A stretch of 64,000 nt of DNA, taken from Bacteroidota bacterium. GTDB lineage: Bacteria > Bacteroidota > Bacteroidia > Cytophagales > Cyclobacteriaceae. The notes beneath the pieces were generated by a model that made no database searches, was not told where the DNA came from, and saw only the letters and a program-made list of their open reading frames with translations. The stretch's first letter is position 1. Every line of letters begins with the position of its first letter. Shown in pieces: positions 11,301 through 19,138 of this stretch. The DNA lies in assembly GCA_016178785.1 (NCBI GenBank), contig JACOSO010000062.1, forward strand, positions 1 to 64,000, read 5' to 3'. Made by a program: the position numbers and the translations under genes.

Positions 11301-11507
11301 ATAGCCCATCACGGTGATTGATCGATGGGCGGATAGTTTCAACAATATATCATCCACCTGACCTTCGCGCCCAAAGAATAGGTAACACTCCTCCATAGTG
11401 AAGGCGCGTAACCCAGGAAATGGGTTAATATCAAGCTGTGCTTCTGAGAAGTTATTTTCAGAAACCGACTCTTCTGTCATGCCAACTTTGACAGGTAAAT
11501 TGGACAT
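8349..11507 (-). CDS. Membrane-anchored STAND NTPase with coiled coil and WD40 propeller
   Basis: The 1,052-residue protein begins with an nSTAND1-like NTPase domain. NPFPGLRAF is at about 28-36, the Walker A motif GYSGSGKSS at 68-76, the Walker B stretch LLFDQFEELF near 167-176, then LPILQHAMMRTWEYW and LSHESLMRIWTRL, all hallmarks of this family. A single transmembrane helix lies at about 516-538, followed by a charged coiled coil of roughly 120 residues (540-665) and then WD40 repeats to the end. STAND proteins are signal-gated switches. Here the sensor-like propeller appears to be on the opposite side of the membrane from the NTPase. It is the first gene of a tightly packed unit with a barrel, a lipoprotein and the giant surface protein. 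The ligand and output are unknown. Confidence 0.85.
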   Translation of the reverse strand: MSNLPVKVGMTEESVSENNFSEAQLDINPFPGLRAFTMEECYLFFGREGQVDDILLKLSAHRSITVMGYSGSGKSSLMYCGLLPVLYGGFTTETGPFWSILTTRPGNSPINNLTESILHFLIQSERIEEEDKHIHRAIISSVLRSGPDGLIELIRFVQKDENENIFLLFDQFEELFRYSENASEEYVDEATAYVNLILRAVSQRRVPIYISLNMRSDFIGDCAEFPGLTEMINASNYLVPQMTREQKRMAIEGPVAVSGAKISSRLVKRLLSDIGDNQDQLPILQHAMMRTWEYWQNNHDANEPIDIRHYNSIGKIDQALSLHANEAFEELSPRQKEIAEILFKTITERNLDNNQGLRRPAKVGLIAELTNAQEKEVIDVVDNFRRPGRSFLMPGASVALSAESVIELSHESLMRIWTRLSSWVEEEFESAQMYKRVSDAAAMYQIGRTSLWRPPDLQLALNWQKKQRPTRAWAQRYDVAFERAIVFLDTSRITYEAELKNQEMLQRRMLRRARATNLVLALFLMVAIGFFFYGLINSIAAEQNLIIANAQKDKAEQLSKEAREQRDIAEKKSQEVIRNQSQIERQRDLLEQSNKELGHQIFRADSLRKLAEKNFTEAVFQKENAELQSNIATMESKRADSLKAISDNRLMLSIAQSLEAKSEGIDDKDLAGSTALQGYVYHRQNGGKKNDPYVFRGLYYALTKLMGINYNIVKIPGNFKNKMFAVTTSNVSSTFFVTGNDGRIFQGDYVSQKADKLLNEKNFPNRVLALSIDEKYLVNGSDSSYVEIFNLEEPGKSPVIVSGHTGLVTDIKFLPDNSGFISSSSDKTLRLTNQLTGSSKQILSLPFDIRSIDISTNGKFLVAGSTSGKLVLVNLNDYSYKELRDESPNRILSVAFHPKKLTVAYGVELIKERRGTVKLFDINAMKVEKELGGHRAAISDLEFSHDGLLLASAGLDRKLQMWVVDHVNDLPIVMDNNNGYVWKLAFSKNSDHLLASCNNGEIRIWPTDPKTLADQICSKLSRNMTVEEWGIYVGNDLPYEQTCSNLPSLNNN

Positions 11508-11625
11508 CGGATAAATTAAAAGTATCTATTTGTTAGTTGAAGTCTACATAGACAGGTAAACTCACAACATCCAAAAAATCAAAGATATAAATACTCAGTT
11601 TAAAAACTTAATATACGCATCAAAT

Positions 11626-14600
11626 TCAAATAAACTGCAAAAACTTGTCCGTAAGCTTTACATGGTCGGACAATATCTCATAGAATTGGTCTTTGTTGAT
11701 CTTTAACAATGTAGAGTCTTCCTTGCCAACCAATAAATTGGTATTAATAAAGCCTGGCGCAGAAAGCATCTCCCCAACAAACTGACCTTTATGAAAATCC
11801 TTAACATACCGGCTATTCTCGAAATACTGCACTGATCCGCTGTAAAGAATATAAAAGTCGTTGTTCAATCGCTCATCTACCGATAAATATTCGCCGGATG
11901 ATAGCTTTTGTTCTTTAGAAATATCCGCAAGGTACGAAAGGATCAGGCCGGGGATCCCGTAAAACACGCTTATGCTTTGGAAAAAAATTATTTTCTCGTA
12001 CAACATCAGCTTATGACCCGGCACATCTTTCAGCACCGCTCGGTCGAGCCAGCGTTTTTGGATTTCTTCAAGCCGGGGGGCATTGGCAAAATAATGCCCT
12101 GGATCTATTTGATGGAGAGACCAGCCTGCCACCTCGCGAATCAACCGATCGGGGTTGAAAAGCTGCGCTATAAGGTCCAATTTAAAGTCTGCAATTTTCT
12201 GAATACCTATCTGATGAATCACGGTGGCTTTTGTCCAACGATTGGTTTGAGTAAAATCGCGATTGACCAAAAATTTCAATGACAACTTGGCGTCAAGGCT
12301 TACTCGTGGGAAAAATACTTCGAGTCTTTTAATTTTTTCGCTGTCACTTAAATCGTCAAGTACGGGAATCACTCTCATTTTCAATTGCTCAGAAAGAAAA
12401 ACATCAAGCAGCTCAACCGCATAAGTTGTTCCCTCTGATGTTCCACTCTCAATATTTTCTTTCACCAGTTGAATTGACCTTGTATCGTATAACATGGCCA
12501 GCAGCATGTAAATGTGCTCTATGTCATGGCTTATCTCCTGACGAAGGGCGAGTCTTACTTGGTCACTTGGTTGGCCTTCGCCTAATTCGCGGATAGCCCC
12601 CAGATTCCAGGTCAAGTCAGCGATATCGGTTTCTATGGCATATTTGATGCGTGTAACCTGTGCTATGCCGGCCTTAAATCCGCATTCGCCCAATGAGAGA
12701 AGCACCTGAGACACGACAACCTTGTCAGGATAATCAATCTTGTTCCATAACAGCTCCTTCGCTCTGGTTCCCCCAATGCGCCCAAGCACTTGCACGATAC
12801 GCAACATAATTTGCGTGTTCTGGCCTGATCGATAAAAACTACTATCCAAATAATTCAGCGCAGCAATACCCATCAGTACAAGTGAGTTCATGGCAAGATT
12901 GGAGTATTGCGGATGGTTAAGGTTTTCTATCACCGCATTGATTACTTCACCATTAAATTTTTTTGCAGAAGTAGCCAAAGCGGTTTTTCTCACCTTAGGG
13001 TCTGCATCATTCAAAAGCTCAATAAGAAAAGAAGTACTCTCGCTTGAAGACGAATGCAGAAGCAATTCAGCTGAATAGTGGCGATCACCAGCGTCAGTTG
13101 AACGAGCCAATTTTTGAATCCTCAACTTAGTGATTTCCCCACCGCTTCTCAGCACCTGCTCCAGGTCTATCCCTGTCAGAATATTCTTTCCATCACGATT
13201 GGTATTTTTACCGATTCGGATGACATAATTCTCTGAAACGGAAAGCCCCTTCATCTCATTCATTCTTCTCTGAGCATAGTCTTGCGCCTCTTCCTGGCGG
13301 TTTTTCATCAGCGCATTTACCCATGCGCTCACCTTTGATGGATTAAGTTTTTCCAAAAGCTTGAATGAAAAGATTGCCTTCGAAGTTTTTCTGTCGGTCA
13401 GTTGCGATTCTAACGTTGTTGTGATTTGTGCAAAGCCGACCTCCAATTTGTCTTCATGAAATTCTGAGCTTTCCAACTTGGACCGGATTTTACTCCGATA
13501 CCCTTGATGCAAATTCCGAACAAGCGTGATGTAAACTGCCCCAAGGCCAAGAACCATTATAGGTATCCATACTATTTTGAAAAACAAGAACTGGCTAAAT
13601 GCAAATACGATGAGACCTGCTATGAACCTGCCTGATTCATTGATTACTCCTTCAATTTTGGACTGAATTCCAAACCGGTAGCGGCTGTCGAGAGGAATGA
13701 ACATAAGTTTGTAAACCGGATTTTCAAGAGAATCGCGAAGCATGCTATTGAACAATCGAGTTAGTGCGACAAAAAGGAAGAAAAAAAGAAACGCCTGACC
13801 CGAATCAACTGAAAATCCAAAAATGGCACTTGAGAGGACAGAGCAAAATGCAAAAATGCAAGTGACCACAGGCAATATGAAAAGGGAAACCCGCAAACCA
13901 TATGTGCTTATCAACCGGTCGTTGACAAACGTTTGCATCACCAAACTCAGCAAATAGATCGTACCATTAAAATAACCAATGAAGTTTGTCAAATCGCGCT
14001 GAACCGGGTACTGCCGATTAAGCAAGGTTTGAAATGAGTATTGATTGAAAATAAAGGTGACCATGGATGTAACCAGAAACCACGCCAGCAGCACAATGTA
14101 TTTATCCTTAAACATTCTACGAAACCTTGTCTCTTGTTTCAAAGAGACATCCATTTTCTTGGTAATGGTAAATTTTGTTGCAATCGCAATCACAAAGGCG
14201 AGCGCTCCTATTATGCTCAAATTGCAAATGACTAAGTAGTCACTTGTGTTCTTAAAAAAGCCCGTGGTAAGAGGAACAAAAAAATTGGCTGCAATAATGG
14301 CGATCAATTGACCGGTATCGATCCAACCGATGATTCGCTTAGACTGCTTAAAGTTGAAGAGTCTTCCAAAAATGCCCCAGTAGCACAACAGCAATATTGC
14401 CGTGGTGGGCCCGGTAAGGCAGTACATCAGAAAAAGCACATCATTATGCTGTGCGGGATCGCCAAAACGATACAAATAATAAACAACCGAAGTTATAGAC
14501 AAGATTACGGCAAGACTACTGATGGTAAGCGCAATGAAGCGAATGCGGTTCTGGAAGTAAGTAAAAATAAGGGTCGAAAAAATTCCAAAAATACCGGAGT

Positions 14601-14772
14601 ACAAAAAAGCCTCATTAAGCCTATTGCTCATCTGGTTAAGGAAAAGAGACTCAGCAGTTACTTGGAAAGTAGCTATGAAAATCCCAAAAAAGAAACCCGT
14701 ACCCAACATTAAGCCTACTTGGTTGCGCTCTTCCGGATTCGGGCTTAAAAAATCAAAAGGGTGTTTTTTCAC
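11626..14772 (-). CDS. Npt/MFS-like transporter fused to HEAT repeats and a cyclic-nucleotide-binding domain
   Basis: The 1,048-residue protein has about twelve transmembrane helices in residues 1-420, resembling the ATP/ADP (NTP/NDP) exchange transporter fold. A HEAT-like helical repeat region follows (about 540-890, for example LNDADPKVRKTALATSA and DRLIREVAGWSLHQI). The C-terminal segment (about 920-1045) has the pattern of a cyclic-nucleotide-binding beta roll (DFYILYSGSVQYFEN, then GQFVGEM). Such three-part proteins occur in Bacteroidota. Transport of nucleotides is suggested by the family but not shown here, and a general MFS-type permease is possible. The gene lies 118 bp upstream of the NTPase gene on the same strand and 76 bp downstream of dCMP deaminase. 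Confidence 0.75.
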   Translation of the reverse strand: MKKHPFDFLSPNPEERNQVGLMLGTGFFFGIFIATFQVTAESLFLNQMSNRLNEAFLYSGIFGIFSTLIFTYFQNRIRFIALTISSLAVILSITSVVYYLYRFGDPAQHNDVLFLMYCLTGPTTAILLLCYWGIFGRLFNFKQSKRIIGWIDTGQLIAIIAANFFVPLTTGFFKNTSDYLVICNLSIIGALAFVIAIATKFTITKKMDVSLKQETRFRRMFKDKYIVLLAWFLVTSMVTFIFNQYSFQTLLNRQYPVQRDLTNFIGYFNGTIYLLSLVMQTFVNDRLISTYGLRVSLFILPVVTCIFAFCSVLSSAIFGFSVDSGQAFLFFFLFVALTRLFNSMLRDSLENPVYKLMFIPLDSRYRFGIQSKIEGVINESGRFIAGLIVFAFSQFLFFKIVWIPIMVLGLGAVYITLVRNLHQGYRSKIRSKLESSEFHEDKLEVGFAQITTTLESQLTDRKTSKAIFSFKLLEKLNPSKVSAWVNALMKNRQEEAQDYAQRRMNEMKGLSVSENYVIRIGKNTNRDGKNILTGIDLEQVLRSGGEITKLRIQKLARSTDAGDRHYSAELLLHSSSSESTSFLIELLNDADPKVRKTALATSAKKFNGEVINAVIENLNHPQYSNLAMNSLVLMGIAALNYLDSSFYRSGQNTQIMLRIVQVLGRIGGTRAKELLWNKIDYPDKVVVSQVLLSLGECGFKAGIAQVTRIKYAIETDIADLTWNLGAIRELGEGQPSDQVRLALRQEISHDIEHIYMLLAMLYDTRSIQLVKENIESGTSEGTTYAVELLDVFLSEQLKMRVIPVLDDLSDSEKIKRLEVFFPRVSLDAKLSLKFLVNRDFTQTNRWTKATVIHQIGIQKIADFKLDLIAQLFNPDRLIREVAGWSLHQIDPGHYFANAPRLEEIQKRWLDRAVLKDVPGHKLMLYEKIIFFQSISVFYGIPGLILSYLADISKEQKLSSGEYLSVDERLNNDFYILYSGSVQYFENSRYVKDFHKGQFVGEMLSAPGFINTNLLVGKEDSTLLKINKDQFYEILSDHVKLTDKFLQFI

Positions 14773-14848
14773 GCTATGAAATTAGGGCATTACGAGAGAA
14801 TAGAAAAGCTTTCGATCCAAAAATACCTGGAAATGGCATATGCTATTA

Positions 14849-15334
14849 TCAGATCATGTGGGTCACATTGTCGAGCTTGCCTTCGTATTTTTTGCATTCT
14901 ATCCCAAAGGTCTTTAAGAAATCAACACCTTCATCAGAAGCAATGCCCTTGTATTCGGCATACGAGTTGAAATAAATAACTTGATTGATTCCCATACTAT
15001 AAATTATCCTCGCACAAGCCAGGCATGGCGAAAGCGTAACATACAAAGTCGCTCCTTCAACCGAGGTTTTGTTCTTCACCGCATAGAGAATAGCATTTTG
15101 CTCAGCATGAATGGCAAGAGAGCAGCTCCCTTTAGAGTCGCGCGGACACCCCTCGGCCGGCCATTGCTCATCGCAATTGTGAGTACCACTGGGCGGGCCA
15201 TTATATCCGATGGAAATGATGCGCGTGTCTTTAGTAAGCACGGCACCCACATGCCGCCTGATGCAGTGTGAACGTTTGGCGAGGTTGACCGCCAACTCCA
15301 TATATATGTCGTCAAAAGCAGGGCGTACTGTCAT
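14849..15334 (-). CDS. dCMP deaminase (ComEB-like)
   Basis: The 161-residue protein carries the zinc site of cytidine/deoxycytidylate deaminases: HAEQNAI (His76, catalytic Glu78) and SPCLACARII (Cys104, Cys107). Around them are the usual family features, RSHCIRRHVGAVL near the N-terminus and the substrate-loop sequence GYNGPPSGTHNC. It would convert dCMP to dUMP for thymidylate synthesis in the cytoplasm. Length is normal for the family. A box matching the Bacteroidota -7 element lies about 22 bp upstream of the ATG on the same strand. Confidence 0.93.
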   Translation of the reverse strand: MTVRPAFDDIYMELAVNLAKRSHCIRRHVGAVLTKDTRIISIGYNGPPSGTHNCDEQWPAEGCPRDSKGSCSLAIHAEQNAILYAVKNKTSVEGATLYVTLSPCLACARIIYSMGINQVIYFNSYAEYKGIASDEGVDFLKTFGIECKKYEGKLDNVTHMI

Positions 15335-15356
15335 TCAATATCAATTTGAAAACTTT

Positions 15357-15364
15357 CAAAAGTA
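15357..15364 (-). promoter_or_regulatory. Probable -7 promoter box for dCMP deaminase
   Basis: Read on the minus strand this is TACTTTTG, an exact match to the Bacteroidota -7 consensus TAnnTTTG, 22 bp before the ATG at 15334. No clear -33 TTTG stands at the ideal spacing, so confidence is moderate. Confidence 0.45.
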
Positions 15365-15410
15365 GCGAATGAATTCAATTCCCTATATTTCGCGGATCAA
15401 AATTGGCATC

Positions 15411-15955
15411 ATGAGAAGTTCGATTTTTGCTTCTGGACTAATTGTAATTTGCTCATTCACTGCTGCAGCTCAAGAAGCGCTGAAGCCACGCTCTAGTCCT
15501 TTGGCAATTGCCTCAATTCGTTACAAAGACGCTTATTTGAAAATCGTTTATTCACAACCTCAGAAACGCGGTCGTGAAATTTTTGGGGGGCTTATTCCTT
15601 TCGGAGACGTGTGGCGCCTGGGCGCAAACGAAGCAACAGAAATCACCCTGACGCAGGACCTTTTGGTTAACAATACTCAACTCAAAGCAGGAACCTATTC
15701 TTTGTTTTCCATTCCCGGCAAGGAAAATGGACCATCATTTTCAACCGAGACCTTGGCCAATGGGGTGCCTACAATTACAATCAAAAAATGGACGTGATGA
15801 GATTTGACATACCGGTAAAATCCATTCCGGAAAATGTAGTTTACGAACCCTTTACCATTCGCATTGATCAGAAGACAGATACTGCTGAAATATTTTTCCT
15901 TTGGGATAAAACCCAGGTCAGTTTTTCCATTCAATTCATCGAACTCAAACCATGA
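15411..15955 (+). pseudogene. DUF2911 family secreted protein, one-base frameshift
   Basis: The first part reads MRSSIFASGLIVICSFTAAAQ (signal peptide, start chosen at 15411 rather than an in-frame ATG at 15369). It continues with DUF2911 hallmarks: RGREIFGGLIPFGDVWRLGANEAT and KAGTYSLFSIPGKEN. The frame then ends early at 15797. Shifting frame at about 15725-15730 restores the family's continuation WTIIFNRDLGQWGAYNYN and runs to a stop at 15953-15955 (ending SIQFIELKP). One base is missing after a run of four A's. This may be a genuine lesion or a sequencing error. The family is a periplasmic or secreted protein of unknown function. The restored stop overlaps the next ATG, so the two genes were coupled. 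Confidence 0.8.
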
Positions 15956-16464
15956 CTCAACGCTTTGTCTTTCTTTTTTTAGTAGCTGCAACTTATAGTG
16001 TTCAAGGCCAAGATGTGAATGAACTTGCACGGAGAAACGGATTCAAAGACATCAAACTTGGAAGCTCTGTAGACAGTGTGAAAGGAGCGCGGTTTCAAAA
16101 AGATTTTACTGAACTTAAAGAGTTTGAAGCCAAACTCTACGCAGTAAAAAATCCCTCCTATGAAAAAATCGGTGACGCAGACGTGAAAAGTGTAGAGCTG
16201 AAAGTGTACAAAGGCTTGATCTACGAAATCATTGTGACCACTCCAAAAGACCCCCGCATCATGCGAGGACTTGAGAAATCGTATGGCAAAGCAACTTATA
16301 ATTTGCGCACTGAAACTTACTCGTGGCGCGCGCCAGACCAAATAAGCCTGGTTTATAAAGGCCATCACAAAGAAGTGAAACTAATTTACAAATCGCACCC
16401 GGTGATCAAGATCATGTATGCCGACAAAAAGAAGAAGATTGAGGAGATAGCAGATGATTTTTGA
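15952..16464 (+). CDS. Hypothetical secreted protein
   Basis: The 170-residue product has a signal peptide (MTQRFVFLFLVAATYSVQGQ) and a mature part of alternating short strands and charged helices, with FKDIKLGSSVDSVKG near the start and many Lys residues. The phrase IKLGSSVDSV resembles small periplasmic lipocalin-like or BamE-like proteins, but I cannot name a family. Its ATG overlaps the restored stop of the DUF2911 gene (ATGA), so the pair was probably one operon. It is followed by a good terminator hairpin. Confidence 0.65.
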   Translation: MTQRFVFLFLVAATYSVQGQDVNELARRNGFKDIKLGSSVDSVKGARFQKDFTELKEFEAKLYAVKNPSYEKIGDADVKSVELKVYKGLIYEIIVTTPKDPRIMRGLEKSYGKATYNLRTETYSWRAPDQISLVYKGHHKEVKLIYKSHPVIKIMYADKKKKIEEIADDF

Positions 16465-16467
16465 TGC

Positions 16468-16510
16468 GCCTGCGTGCTGAAGTTCTTCGGTGTGCAAGAC
16501 GCAGGCTTTT
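16468..16510 (+). terminator. Rho-independent terminator
   Basis: An 8-bp perfect stem, gcctgcgt (16468-16475) with acgcaggc (16499-16506), is followed by tttt. It sits just after the stop at 16464. Confidence 0.6.
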
Positions 16511-16754
16511 GAAATAATTCATAAGCACAATTAAAATTACATCTTGACGGCTTTTTTCGACATTCCATTTGGAAAAGAAACCTTTTACAGCCTCTTTTGC
16601 CCAAAATTTGTACTTTGCGCAAAATAAAAATGTCTTTGTCGGCTGGTCAATTTTGGAAGAGTGCAGTTGATCCATTTCTTCGCCACCGAACTAAGCCTTT
16701 ATTTTAAGAACTGATTTTTTAACAATAAACCAGCCACGGGCAGGACGAATACAA

Positions 16755-17393
16755 ATGCTGTTAGAATTGTTGCCAAAAGAATTAAGCCCTGAAACGATTA
16801 TCCACATCGGTGGCGTTGCTTTATTGCTAACCGTAGTCTTTTTTGAGACCGGCATATTTTTCGGCTTTTTTCTTCCCGGTGACTCCCTTTTATTCACTGC
16901 AGGAATCATGTGTGATGGCCCTTATCTGTCCCTTCCGCCAACCGAATTGATCCCTTTGCTGATCATCGCTGCAACACTCGGCACTGCCGCGGGTTTTTTC
17001 TTCGGACGATGGACCGGTGATTTTTTCAGCCACAGAAAAGAAAATCTCTTTTACCGGAAAAAGTATGTTGATCTTACTCAGGAATATTTTCAGAAGTACG
17101 GAATGATGGCCTTTGTCTTTGGTAGATTTATTCCGATTGTTCGAACATTCCTCCCTATCCTTGCGGGAATTGCAAGAATTGATGCCAAGAAGTTTTGGAT
17201 TTATAATCTTCTTGGCGCCACCTTGTGGGTGGTGACGGTAGTAACAGCTGGATATTGGCTAGGACGCAGATTCGAACACTTAAAAGACAACATCGGATTG
17301 ATTGCATTAATAATGATCTTCATCTCGATGCTTCCTCTGGCAATTTCAGTTTTAAAAAAACAAATGATAACACGTCAGGAAAAAGCTAAATGA
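16755..17393 (+). CDS. DedA family (VTT domain) membrane protein
   Basis: The 212-residue protein shows the DedA signatures ETGIFFGFFLPGDSLLFTAG in the first third and GRFIPIVRTFLPILAG in the second. There are four to six hydrophobic segments. DedA proteins act in undecaprenyl-phosphate and phospholipid recycling and support proton-motive-force homeostasis in the inner membrane. The gene stands alone, about 290 bp after the previous gene, in a spacer holding the terminator and an AT-rich probable promoter region (gtactttgc near 16610). Confidence 0.92.
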   Translation: MLLELLPKELSPETIIHIGGVALLLTVVFFETGIFFGFFLPGDSLLFTAGIMCDGPYLSLPPTELIPLLIIAATLGTAAGFFFGRWTGDFFSHRKENLFYRKKYVDLTQEYFQKYGMMAFVFGRFIPIVRTFLPILAGIARIDAKKFWIYNLLGATLWVVTVVTAGYWLGRRFEHLKDNIGLIALIMIFISMLPLAISVLKKQMITRQEKAK

Positions 17394-17646
17394 TTGATAA
17401 AAAAAATAATTGGCCTTCTCGTGTGACTTTTAGTGCCTTCGGCAATTATAAGTGCAGGTTTATGGCCAGATTTTATAAATTTTCAACTATCCCTTTTGCT
17501 ACCACTTGTAAGGGCAGCGCACCGAAAGTTGATTATTTGGCTTTTTATCTTGCATACAGTTGTGGATTTCACTTCTGCCTTGCATCTTTAGCCCCCTAAA
17601 AAGTTTTAAAATCCTTACTTTTAAACCATAACCTATACTTTAACTT
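17394..17646. other. Spacer with a possible decayed small membrane-protein ORF
   Basis: No intact gene is evident. On the plus strand, in the frame one base off an ATG at 17390, the sequence reads a short segment KKIIGLLV, then TGA, then LLVPSAIISAGLWPDF and LIIWLFILHTVVDF, ending at about 17591. This is strongly hydrophobic and could be the remnant of a small membrane protein with two lesions. It could also be chance. TACTTTTA near 17616 is one mismatch from a -7 box for the following exbB gene. Confidence 0.25.
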
Positions 17647-18471
17647 ATGAAAACTCAGTCCAAGTCCTCCTCTTCATTAGGCGATAGCTTAAAATCAGGT
17701 TTTGCCGCAGTGGTGATTCCCGTTGAAATTGCCCTTGCCATTGTCATCTATTTATTCGTGCTAGGTGACGGCTCAAATTTTGCAGGTGGCGATAATCACA
17801 ATCACCCCCTGCCGGGCAATTACCTCGGTATCGTTTTTAAAGGAGGTCCAATCGTGCCAATGCTTTTGTCTTTGTTGATGATGGTACTCACTTTCGGAAT
17901 TGAGCGTTTGCTTACAATCATGATGGCTCAGGGCAAGAGCAGCACTCAAACTTTTATCAGAAAGATCAAAAACTTGATGGCCGCCAACAATGTTGATCAG
18001 GCTGTAGCTGAGTGCGACAAGCAAAAAGGATCTGTTGCCAATGTGGTTAAGGCTGGACTCGCAAAATATTCTGAGCTTTCTAAAAACAATACTATTGAGG
18101 TTGATAAACGTGTACAGTTGATTCAAAAAGACATTGAAGAGACCACACAGCTCGAGATGCCGATGTTAGAGAAAAACCTGGTGATCATCGCAACAATCGC
18201 TTCTATTGCTACTTTACTAGGTCTGCTGGGAACGGTGTTGGGTATGATCAAATCGTTTGCGGCCCTTGCAACTGCGGGCGCACCAGATTCAGTAGCGTTG
18301 GCAAACGGTATCTCCGAGGCATTGATCAACACAGCTTTGGGTATCGGTACATCAGCTATCGCGATTATCCTCTATAACTTCTTTACCAGCAAAATCGATG
18401 CACTCACGTATGGTATTGATGAAGCAGGATTTAGCATTATTCAAAATTTCACTGGACAGGCAAAAGCCTAA
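17647..18471 (+). CDS. exbB: ExbB/TolQ/MotA-type proton channel subunit
   Basis: The 274-residue protein has three membrane segments. The cytoplasmic loop lies between the second (PMLLSLLMMVLTFGIERLL) and third. The conserved LEKNLVIIATIASIATLLGLLGTVLGMI and the C-terminal ISEALINTALGIGTSAIAII are the MotA/TolQ/ExbB family core. The family forms the inner-membrane proton channel that drives TonB. It opens a seven-gene run with two ExbD subunits, TonB, a small membrane protein, a phosphate-binding-like lipoprotein and a TPR protein. The N-terminal extension with a first helix and a His-rich loop (GDNHNHPLPG) is common in Bacteroidota versions. Confidence 0.93.
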   Translation: MKTQSKSSSSLGDSLKSGFAAVVIPVEIALAIVIYLFVLGDGSNFAGGDNHNHPLPGNYLGIVFKGGPIVPMLLSLLMMVLTFGIERLLTIMMAQGKSSTQTFIRKIKNLMAANNVDQAVAECDKQKGSVANVVKAGLAKYSELSKNNTIEVDKRVQLIQKDIEETTQLEMPMLEKNLVIIATIASIATLLGLLGTVLGMIKSFAALATAGAPDSVALANGISEALINTALGIGTSAIAIILYNFFTSKIDALTYGIDEAGFSIIQNFTGQAKA

Positions 18472-18488
18472 TTTTAAACTGAATTGAT

Positions 18489-19115
18489 ATGTCAAAAGTA
18501 AAGATGCACCGAAGCACGCCCTCCATCGATATGACTCCGATGGTGGATTTGGCTTTCTTGCTCGTTACGTTCTTCATGCTCACTGCTACGGCTACACCAG
18601 ATGAGCCGGTGCAAGTAAGCATTCCATCTTCGGTGTCAGATATTCCGATTCCCGAAAGGGATATGATCACAATCGGCATTAGCAAGGACAATAAAGTCTT
18701 CTTCAATGTTGATGGTCAATTTACCAGGGCAGAAATGCTTCGGAATATCGGGCAAGCGTACAATATCTCTTTTACTCCGGAAGAAGAACATGATTTTGCT
18801 GTAATGGCAAGTTTTGGAATTCCTATTGGAAGTCTGAAGGAATTCCTTTCAATGCCTCGAGAACAGCGAAAAGAGCTAGTACAGCCTGGAATCCCGTGTG
18901 ATTCTCTTCATAATGAGCTTGGTGATTGGGTGAATCAAGCTCGGATTGCCAGTCGCAACAGAGCACGAATTGCGATTAAAGGTGATGGGGATGCTACGTA
19001 TCCGGTTGTGAAGAAAGTAATCAACACGTTCCTTGATCGCAAAGTGAACCGGTTTAACCTGATTACAGGTGACGAGAAGGCACCGGCTGAAATGGCACCA
19101 AAGAAATCGTCTTAA
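18489..19115 (+). CDS. exbD: ExbD/TolR family protein, first copy
   Basis: The 208-residue protein has a short cytoplasmic N-terminus with the diagnostic STPSIDMTPMVDLAFLLVTFFML, whose membrane Asp in MVDLAF is the proton-carrying residue. A periplasmic domain follows. It is longer than usual (about 140 residues is typical), with an inserted segment (about 75-130) containing EEEHDFAVMASFGIPIG. The last part (ARIAIKGDGDATYPVVKKVIN) is the standard ExbD periplasmic fold. It lies 17 bp after exbB and would pair with it. Confidence 0.92.
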   Translation: MSKVKMHRSTPSIDMTPMVDLAFLLVTFFMLTATATPDEPVQVSIPSSVSDIPIPERDMITIGISKDNKVFFNVDGQFTRAEMLRNIGQAYNISFTPEEEHDFAVMASFGIPIGSLKEFLSMPREQRKELVQPGIPCDSLHNELGDWVNQARIASRNRARIAIKGDGDATYPVVKKVINTFLDRKVNRFNLITGDEKAPAEMAPKKSS

Positions 19116-19138
19116 GTAAAATTTAAAAAAGAAATAAC

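Noticed and set aside
8349-11507. A classical anti-phage Avs/NLR-type defence gene
   Set aside because: No effector domain (nuclease, protease, TIR) is visible. The single membrane helix and the barrel/lipoprotein neighbours point to an envelope role.
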